From: Pedobacter sp. UBA1951
GTDB taxonomy: Bacteria; Bacteroidota; Bacteroidia; Sphingobacteriales; Sphingobacteriaceae
DNA length: 19,616 bases
Reading direction: 5' to 3'
Assembly: GCA_002336465.1 (NCBI GenBank)
Contig: DDEP01000200.1
Span: forward strand, 1 to 19,616
In this document: piece by piece, positions 13,862 to 19,616 of the stretch
Numbering within the stretch: position 1 is the stretch's first letter
Layout: each line of letters opens with the position of its first letter
Program-made: the position numbers and the translations under genes
The notes under the pieces: generated by a model
Told to the model about the DNA's origin: nothing
The model's database searches: none
What the model saw: the letters and a program-made list of their open reading frames with translations, nothing else

Positions 13862-16300
13862 ATGCTCAGCAGGCTATTGATATCTATTTTTTTATGTGCA
13901 GCATTTATCTTACCTGTAAATGCCCAAACCCTAATTAAAATTAGTGGCGTGGTTTATGATGAACAAAATAAACCACTAGAAAGAGTATCGGTAAGTTTAG
14001 TAGGGCTTGCAGGGAAAACATCTACAGATGCAAATGGCAAGTATGAAATTACTTCCCGCTTATCTTCCTTTACTTTAAGATTTAGCATTGCTGGATATAA
14101 AACAGAGCAAGTTAAATTTTTAGAGAATAAAGGAGCAATCGTTAAGCGGAACATCATCTTAAAACCCGATGTAAAAGAATTAGATGAAGTAAAAATACAG
14201 AACAAGCAAAATAGATTGTCTAACAGTACTGCTATTTCTGTTAATGCCATGCCTTCTTTACCATCTGTTAGTGGCAATTTTGAAGCCATACTTAAAACTT
14301 TACCTGGTGTATCTACCAATAATGAACTGAGTTCGCAATATAGTGTACGAGGAGGTAATTTTGATGAAAACCTCATTTATATCAACGATATAGAAATTAA
14401 CAGGCCTGTATTGGTAAGAAACGGCCAACAAGAAGGTTTGTCATTTGTTAATCCAGATTTTGTAAGCAGAGCACGTTTTTCTGCAGGTGGTTTTGGTGCT
14501 AAATATGGAGATAAACTTTCGTCGGTTTTAGATATCCATTATGATAAACCAGATAGCAATCAAGTAATGGTTACTGCAGGATTACTTGGAGCATCTGCTA
14601 CAGTTAAACGTCCATACCGCAAGGGCTTTGCATTGCTTGGCTATCGTTTTAAAGATAACAGCAATATCTTGAGCACACAGGATGAAAAGGGAAGTTATAG
14701 ACCTCAATTTCATGATATTCAGTTGCTATGGCAACAAAATATTTCTTCTAAACTCAGTATAAATACATTGCTTAATTTTAATTCGGGCAGGTTTAAATTG
14801 GTACCACAAAGTAGAGAAACTGTATTTGGTACATTAGAAACCCCTTTAAGGCTTAAGATTGATTACGAGGGACAGGAAATAGACAATTATAACTTATTTG
14901 GTGGTGCTGTTACTGCTGTTTATGCCATTAATAAAAACACAACCTTAAAATGGATCAATAGCTATTTTGAAACGATAGAGAGAGAGCGTTTTGATATAGA
15001 TGGTGCCTATATTTTTGACGAGATAGACCCTAATTTTAATGGTGATACATTTGGTACGGTTAAAGTAAATAGAGGTATAGGAGGCTACTACAATTATGCA
15101 CGTAATAATCTTAATTCTCGCTTGGCAAGTACCGAGCTAAAATTTGAAAAACAGCTTAAAAAACATGATCTTTCAGCAGGTGTAAGATTTGAACAGAACA
15201 GCTATAAAGATGATCTAAACGAATATTCTTACATCGATTCAGCAGGGTACATTCTACCTAATAATGGCAACAAACTATATATTCCCAATACAGTTTTTAC
15301 TGAAAACCAACTCACCATTCATACCGTTAGTGGCTATATACAGGATATTTATGAACTGACTGAAAAAACAGATTTACAATTTGGTACACGCTTAAATTAC
15401 AACTCTTTAAGTGGAGAGATATTGTTCAGTCCGAGATTGTTGATTGGATATAGACCTACCGAAAATAAATTCTGGCATTTTACGGCTGGTATTTACCAAC
15501 AGAATCCGAGCTACAGGAGCATTAGAACTGTTGATGGCGAACTCAATTTAAAACAAAAAGCACAACGATCTTATAACTTTGCTGCAGGCTACGATTACGG
15601 ATTTTACGGCTTGGGCACCAAACTAACCTTTACTTCAGAAGCTTATTATAAATATGCAGACCGGATGATACCTTATGCAGTAGATAACATCCGTATTAAA
15701 TATCTGCCTTATGATATAGCTAAAGCTCGCACCTATGGTATAGATTTTAGTGTTGGTGGCGAATTTGTAAAAGACTTGGTGTCTTATTTTCGTTTATCGC
15801 TTATGAAAGCTGATCAAGATATCATTGGCGATTCTTATGAAAAGAAAGATGCAAACGGGCAAATTACCACAGTATATCCGGGTTATTTAAAACGCCCTAC
15901 AGATCAAAGGGTAAATTTCTCGGTATTTTTTCAGGATCGTTTACTGCGAAGCCCTACGTATAAAGTTCATATCAATGCTTTATATGGCTCACGTTTACCC
16001 GTAGGTTCTCCACAGGATAAAATCTACTCAGACAACTATTATATCCCCGCATACAGAAGAGTAGATATTGGCTTTTCTAAGGATTTTCTCGATAAAAATG
16101 CTACCCATAAACCTAAAGCATTAGCTAAATATTTTAGCTCATTTACCTTATACGCAGAAGTATTTAACCTGCTCAATATCAATAATACTGTATCTTATTT
16201 ATGGCTTAAAGATGTTGATAACAATCAGTTTGCCGTTCCTAATTATCTAACAGGCCGTCAGCTTAATTTAAAATTGATTTTAAAGTTTAAAAATCAATAG
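13862..16300 (+). CDS. TonB-dependent receptor, no SusD partner, substrate unknown
   Basis: Outer-membrane receptor of 812 residues. It has a signal peptide (1-21, cleavage at VNA/Q), a CarboxypepD_reg-like domain (about 26-102; ISGVVYDEQNKPLERVSVSL), a plug (about 125-230) with SVRGGNFDENLIYINDIEI at 161-179 and FGAKYGDKLSSVLDI, and a 22-strand-type barrel ending in aromatic LKLILKFKNQ. The RGGNFDEN plug segment is, to my knowledge, a recurrent Bacteroidetes subtype without a SusD lipoprotein. The ATG follows the rpe stop with zero spacer (TAAATG), so the two are translated together. Substrate and any functional link to rpe are unknown. It has the usual length for receptors of this layout and shows no sign of breakage. 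Confidence 0.92.
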   Translation: MLSRLLISIFLCAAFILPVNAQTLIKISGVVYDEQNKPLERVSVSLVGLAGKTSTDANGKYEITSRLSSFTLRFSIAGYKTEQVKFLENKGAIVKRNIILKPDVKELDEVKIQNKQNRLSNSTAISVNAMPSLPSVSGNFEAILKTLPGVSTNNELSSQYSVRGGNFDENLIYINDIEINRPVLVRNGQQEGLSFVNPDFVSRARFSAGGFGAKYGDKLSSVLDIHYDKPDSNQVMVTAGLLGASATVKRPYRKGFALLGYRFKDNSNILSTQDEKGSYRPQFHDIQLLWQQNISSKLSINTLLNFNSGRFKLVPQSRETVFGTLETPLRLKIDYEGQEIDNYNLFGGAVTAVYAINKNTTLKWINSYFETIERERFDIDGAYIFDEIDPNFNGDTFGTVKVNRGIGGYYNYARNNLNSRLASTELKFEKQLKKHDLSAGVRFEQNSYKDDLNEYSYIDSAGYILPNNGNKLYIPNTVFTENQLTIHTVSGYIQDIYELTEKTDLQFGTRLNYNSLSGEILFSPRLLIGYRPTENKFWHFTAGIYQQNPSYRSIRTVDGELNLKQKAQRSYNFAAGYDYGFYGLGTKLTFTSEAYYKYADRMIPYAVDNIRIKYLPYDIAKARTYGIDFSVGGEFVKDLVSYFRLSLMKADQDIIGDSYEKKDANGQITTVYPGYLKRPTDQRVNFSVFFQDRLLRSPTYKVHINALYGSRLPVGSPQDKIYSDNYYIPAYRRVDIGFSKDFLDKNATHKPKALAKYFSSFTLYAEVFNLLNINNTVSYLWLKDVDNNQFAVPNYLTGRQLNLKLILKFKNQ
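16273..16298. repeat. AT-rich inverted repeat at the receptor stop codon
   Basis: ATTGATTTT (16273-16281) and AAAATCAAT (16290-16298) form a perfect 9-bp repeat with an 8-nt loop spanning the last codons and the first base of the stop. No T-tract follows, so it is not a standard terminator. It may stabilise the 3' end or be chance in AT-rich sequence. Confidence 0.3.
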
Positions 16301-16348
16301 GATTTAGATACAAAAAACTTACATTTACAGCATAAAAATTCAATAAAA

Positions 16349-17413
16349 ATGAGACATAATTTTGGTGCTGGTCCATGTATTTTACCGCAAGAAGTATTCA
16401 AACAGGCTTCACAGGCAGTTTTAGATTTTAAAGATGGTTTATCTATCCTTGAAATTTCCCATCGTACACCTGAGTTTGAAGCTGTAGTAAGCGAAATGGT
16501 ATCCTTAGTTAAAGAATTATTGAATGTTCCTTCAGGATATTCGGTTTTATTATTGCAAGGTGGAGCAAGTATGCAATTTGCTATGGTTCCTATGAATTTA
16601 TTACCAGAGGGCAAGAGCGCTGCTTACTTAGATACCGGTGTTTGGGCAAATAAAGCAATTAAAGAAGTAAAGAATTTTGGTACAGCAAATGTAGTGGCTT
16701 CATCAAAAGATTCTAATTATTCTTTTATACCAAAAAACTTTGAAGTTCCGGTAGATAGTGCTTATTTCCACTATACATCAAATAATACCATCTATGGTAC
16801 AGAGTTATTTGATTTACCAGAGGTAAATGTTCCTGTTGTTTGCGATATGTCTTCAGATATCATGAGCCGTCCTATCGATGTCTCAAAATATGACCTGATC
16901 TATGCAGGAGCACAAAAAAATATTGGCCCGGCAGGATTGACCATTGTTATTGTAAAAGATGAAATCTTAGGTAAAACAGGTAGATCTATTCCTTCTATGT
17001 TAGATTATAGATTACATATTGAAGGTGGTTCTATGTACAATACGCCGCCTGTGTTCTCTATATATACCGCAATGCTAAACCTTAGATGGTTAAGATCTAA
17101 AGGTGGTGTAGCAGAAATGGAAAAAGAAAATATAGCTAAAGCCAGAGCGCTTTATACAGAAATAGACAGAAACTCTCTTTTTAAAGGAGCTTGTGCAGTT
17201 GAGGATCGCTCGAGAATGAATGTTTGCTTTGTAATGGAAAACCCTGAGCTAGAAAAACCGTTTTTAAAATATGCGGATGAAAATGGTTTTGAAGGGTTAA
17301 AAGGTCACAGAAGCGTAGGAGGTTTTAGAGCTTCTATGTACAATGCCCTGCCAATTACAAGCGTACACGCTTTAGTTGAATTAATGCAAAGTTTCGAAGA
17401 AAAATACAAATAA
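16349..17413 (+). CDS. serC: Phosphoserine aminotransferase
   Basis: PLP enzyme of 354 residues that converts 3-phosphohydroxypyruvate and glutamate to O-phosphoserine and 2-oxoglutarate, the second step of serine biosynthesis. The N-terminal NFGAGPCILP loop, SHRTPEF, LQGGAS (phosphate/PLP contact) and HYTSNNTI are family motifs. The PLP lysine is Lys190 in YAGAQKNIGPAG, and CDMSSDIMSRP carries the Asp that holds the pyridine nitrogen. The C-terminal GHRSVGGFRASMYN segment binds substrate phosphate. serA follows after 4 bp, so the pair forms a serine operon. A one-mismatch -7 element TACATTTA (16320-16327) lies 21 bp before the start. No serB is present in this window. Confidence 0.97.
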   Translation: MRHNFGAGPCILPQEVFKQASQAVLDFKDGLSILEISHRTPEFEAVVSEMVSLVKELLNVPSGYSVLLLQGGASMQFAMVPMNLLPEGKSAAYLDTGVWANKAIKEVKNFGTANVVASSKDSNYSFIPKNFEVPVDSAYFHYTSNNTIYGTELFDLPEVNVPVVCDMSSDIMSRPIDVSKYDLIYAGAQKNIGPAGLTIVIVKDEILGKTGRSIPSMLDYRLHIEGGSMYNTPPVFSIYTAMLNLRWLRSKGGVAEMEKENIAKARALYTEIDRNSLFKGACAVEDRSRMNVCFVMENPELEKPFLKYADENGFEGLKGHRSVGGFRASMYNALPITSVHALVELMQSFEEKYK

Positions 17414-17417
17414 TCTT

Positions 17418-18368
17418 ATGATCAAGATACTGGCCAATGATGGCATTGACCCGCTTGGGAAACAACTTTTAGAACAGGCCGGATTTACGGTAGATACTGA
17501 AACTGTAGCACAGGATCAACTTGCCGAGGCTTTAAAAAATTACGATGCCATAACGGTACGTAGTGCAACCAAGATCAGAAAAGAACTAATAGATGCTTGC
17601 CCTAATATCAAACTGATTGGTAGGGGCGGTGTAGGTATGGATAATATCGATGTTGAATATGCACGTAGTAAGGGCGTTGCAGTAGTAAACACACCTGCGG
17701 CTTCTTCGCTTTCCGTAGCAGAATTGGTATTTTCTCATTTATTTACCGGAGTTCGGTTCTTGCAGGATTCTAATCGTAAGATGCCAGTTGAGGGCGATAC
17801 AAATTTTAATGCGCTTAAAAAGGCTTATGCCAAAGGTATTGAGCTAAGAGGCAAAACCTTAGGAATTATTGGTTTCGGACGTATAGGACGTGAAACAGCT
17901 ACCATAGCCTTGGGATTAGGTATGAATGTTCTGGCTTATGACCTTTATCCTTTTAATGGTAAAATTACTTTGAATTTAACTCAGGGAATTCAAGTTGATA
18001 TTCCGGTACAGACCGTATCGCTTGAAGAAGTGATCAAAAACAGCGATTTCATCTCGTTACATACTCCATTTGCAGATAAACCGATATTAGATGCCGAAGC
18101 TTTCAACCAGATGAAAAAAGGCGTAGGTATTGTTAACTGCTCACGAGGTGGAACGATTGATGAGCAAGCACTGATCGCTGCATTAGACAGTGGAAAAGTT
18201 GCTTTTGCGGGTTTAGATGTATTTGAAAACGAACCAACACCTAACAAAGCTATCTTAAGCCATCCTAAAATATCGTTAACACCGCACATAGGCGCTTCTA
18301 CCAACGAAGCCCAAGAGCGTATTGGCGAAGAATTAGCTAATTTAATCATCAATCATTTTAAAGGATAA
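17418..18368 (+). CDS. serA: D-3-phosphoglycerate dehydrogenase, short form without ACT domain
   Basis: NAD-dependent enzyme of 316 residues that catalyses the first step of serine biosynthesis. The substrate domain is split around the central Rossmann domain: GRGGVGMDNID precedes the nucleotide motif GFGRIG (152-157). The catalytic triad is Arg243 (CSRGG), Glu272 (ENEP) and His290 (TPHIGAST), equivalent to E. coli Arg240, Glu269 and His292. It ends at NHFKG with no ASB or ACT domain, so feedback inhibition by serine through an ACT site is not expected. This is the short form known in many Bacteroidetes. The close relationship to other D-2-hydroxyacid dehydrogenases is resolved by its position directly after serC. 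Confidence 0.95.
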   Translation: MIKILANDGIDPLGKQLLEQAGFTVDTETVAQDQLAEALKNYDAITVRSATKIRKELIDACPNIKLIGRGGVGMDNIDVEYARSKGVAVVNTPAASSLSVAELVFSHLFTGVRFLQDSNRKMPVEGDTNFNALKKAYAKGIELRGKTLGIIGFGRIGRETATIALGLGMNVLAYDLYPFNGKITLNLTQGIQVDIPVQTVSLEEVIKNSDFISLHTPFADKPILDAEAFNQMKKGVGIVNCSRGGTIDEQALIAALDSGKVAFAGLDVFENEPTPNKAILSHPKISLTPHIGASTNEAQERIGEELANLIINHFKG

Positions 18369-18390
18369 AGATTTAAATATTTGATTTTTA

Positions 18391-18420
18391 AAAACCTTCG
18401 GTCGAGCCGGAGGTTTTTTT
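18391..18420 (+). terminator. Intrinsic terminator after serA
   Basis: CCTTCGG (18395-18401) pairs with CCGGAGG (18407-18413) through one G-T pair and a 5-nt loop, flanked by A runs and seven Ts to 18420. It closes the serC-serA unit. Confidence 0.82.
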
Positions 18421-18431
18421 ATAAGAATATA

Positions 18432-18462
18432 TTGCAAGCAAGCATAAAGGATATTATCTTAG
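18432..18462 (+). promoter_or_regulatory. Putative promoter of the DUF1015 gene
   Basis: TTG at 18432-18434 is followed after 20 bp by TATCTTAG (18455-18462), a one-mismatch -7 element. It sits between the serA terminator and the ATG at 18487, so the gene probably has its own transcript. Confidence 0.42.
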
Positions 18463-18486
18463 AAAAATCTAACCAATATAAAAACA

Positions 18487-19616
18487 ATGCCGGTAATCAA
18501 AGCTTTTAAGGCTTTAAAACCAACCCAAACTCTTTTAACAAGAGTGGTTACCCGTCCGCTAGATGATTATAGCACAGGACAGGCAAAACTTATTTTGTCT
18601 GAAAACGAACATAATTTCTTGCATCTTATCAGTCCCGAATTAGATCATCTTTATTTGCGAGGATCTAGAACAGAATTGATTTATAAAAAAATCAGCGAAA
18701 ATCTAGAACAGTTTATCGATAACGGTACATTGATTTTTGAAGAAAAACCAGCCATCTATATTTATCAGGTAGAACATAATGGGATTAAACAAACAGGTAT
18801 ATGGACATTAACCCATATAGACGAATATTTTAAAGGGAATATCAAAAAGCATGAAAACACCGTTGAGCGTAGAGAAAAAGCTTTGGCAGAATATATACAG
18901 CAAAGCAATCTAGATGCAAATCCTGTTTTGATCACTTATCATAAAAATCAGCTCATCAATAAACTCATCAATGATTATCTGTTAAAATCTCCTGAAATTG
19001 ATTTTTCTTTTAATGATACTTCTGTGCATAAAATATGGGTTGTAACAGATCATAAAGATGTAGAAACATTCATTAAAACTTTTGCAGATATAGAGCAAGT
19101 TTATATTGCAGATGGGCATCATAGAGCAGCTTCTATGGCTAAAATGTGCAGACAAAAACGTATGCTTAACGGCGAAAGTAAAACGGCTGATTATAATTAT
19201 TTCTCAACCGTTTATATGGATACGGAGGAAGTAAAAATACTGCCTTTTTATCGCTTGGTAAGAGATTTAGCAGATTTAACGGAAAAGGAATTTATCCATC
19301 AAATAACTAAACATTTTTCGGTTGAAAAATTAGATGGCTATGATCTGCCTCAACAATTGCACGAAATGAATATGTACCTGCCTTCGGGTTGGTACAAACT
19401 AAGAATAAAACCAGAATCTATTATTAATGATCCTGTTAATCTATTAGATGTTAGTATTCTACAAGAGCTTATACTTGCACCAATATTAAAAATTAATGAT
19501 CCAAGAACAGATGCTCGTTTAACTTTTGAAGGTGGTAGAGCAGATATTGAGCATTTAATCAAACAGGTAGATAATGGCATACAGGCTGTTTTGTTTAGTT
19601 TGCCACCTGTAACTGC
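18487..19616 (+). CDS. DUF1015 family protein (partial, C-terminus beyond window end)
   Basis: The frame is open from the ATG at 18487 to the window end, giving 376 residues of a family usually somewhat over 400 long, so only a short tail is missing. The start MPVIKAFKALKP and the segments PLDDYSTGQAK, SPELDHLYLRG, IYIYQVEHNG and the HENTVERREK block are typical of DUF1015. The most conserved motif is Asp209-Gly-His-His-Arg213 in YIADGHHRAASMA, which resembles the D-G-H-x-R loop of ParB/sulfiredoxin-fold proteins, including free serine kinases. The protein has no signal peptide and is probably cytoplasmic. Its biochemical function is not established. It follows serC-serA in this window, as it does in other Bacteroidetes as I recall, which suggests a role linked to serine or phosphoserine metabolism. 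Confidence 0.9.
   Translation, partial: MPVIKAFKALKPTQTLLTRVVTRPLDDYSTGQAKLILSENEHNFLHLISPELDHLYLRGSRTELIYKKISENLEQFIDNGTLIFEEKPAIYIYQVEHNGIKQTGIWTLTHIDEYFKGNIKKHENTVERREKALAEYIQQSNLDANPVLITYHKNQLINKLINDYLLKSPEIDFSFNDTSVHKIWVVTDHKDVETFIKTFADIEQVYIADGHHRAASMAKMCRQKRMLNGESKTADYNYFSTVYMDTEEVKILPFYRLVRDLADLTEKEFIHQITKHFSVEKLDGYDLPQQLHEMNMYLPSGWYKLRIKPESIINDPVNLLDVSILQELILAPILKINDPRTDARLTFEGGRADIEHLIKQVDNGIQAVLFSLPPVT

Overview
The window looks like chromosomal DNA of a Bacteroidetes bacterium, most likely Sphingobacteriaceae and Pedobacter-like. The reasons are the AT-rich sequence, the TonB-dependent receptors with N-terminal carboxypeptidase-regulatory-like domains, the DUF4369/TlpA-type thioredoxin, Bacteroidetes -7 promoter elements (TAnnTTTG) and the lack of Shine-Dalgarno sequences. 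No phage, IS element, tRNA, rRNA or CRISPR array was seen.

Left arm (1-5206, minus strand): a compact four-gene metal-chelate uptake operon. In transcription order it encodes a periplasmic binding protein, a FecCD-type permease, a FecE/BtuD-type ATPase and an outer-membrane TonB-dependent receptor that runs off the window start. The genes overlap or are 1 bp apart. A -7 element lies 4 bp before the first start codon, next to an imperfect Fur-like inverted repeat, so the operon is probably iron-regulated.

Middle (5207-9850): peptidase E (minus), a DUF4369/TlpA-like thioredoxin (plus), a MATE efflux protein (minus) and a small 4HBT-fold acyl-CoA thioesterase (minus). A bidirectional terminator separates the thioredoxin and MATE genes. 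The MATE gene has a ~130-nt leader with competing inverted repeats and a possible 9-codon leader peptide.

Right arm (9855-19616, all plus strand): rpsO and pnp with a hairpin plus T-tract just before the pnp start; then a small basic protein and a MNT-like nucleotidyltransferase joined by a TAATG overlap; then rpe and a TonB-dependent receptor of unknown substrate, both nearly without spacers; then serC and short-form serA; and finally a partial DUF1015 protein with its own promoter-like sequence after the serA terminator.

Most of the window is housekeeping. The points that deserve a second look are the small-protein/nucleotidyltransferase pair placed between pnp and rpe, the DUF1015 gene (D-G-H-H-R motif) next to serC-serA, the MATE leader, and promoters so close to start codons that the mRNAs may be leaderless.
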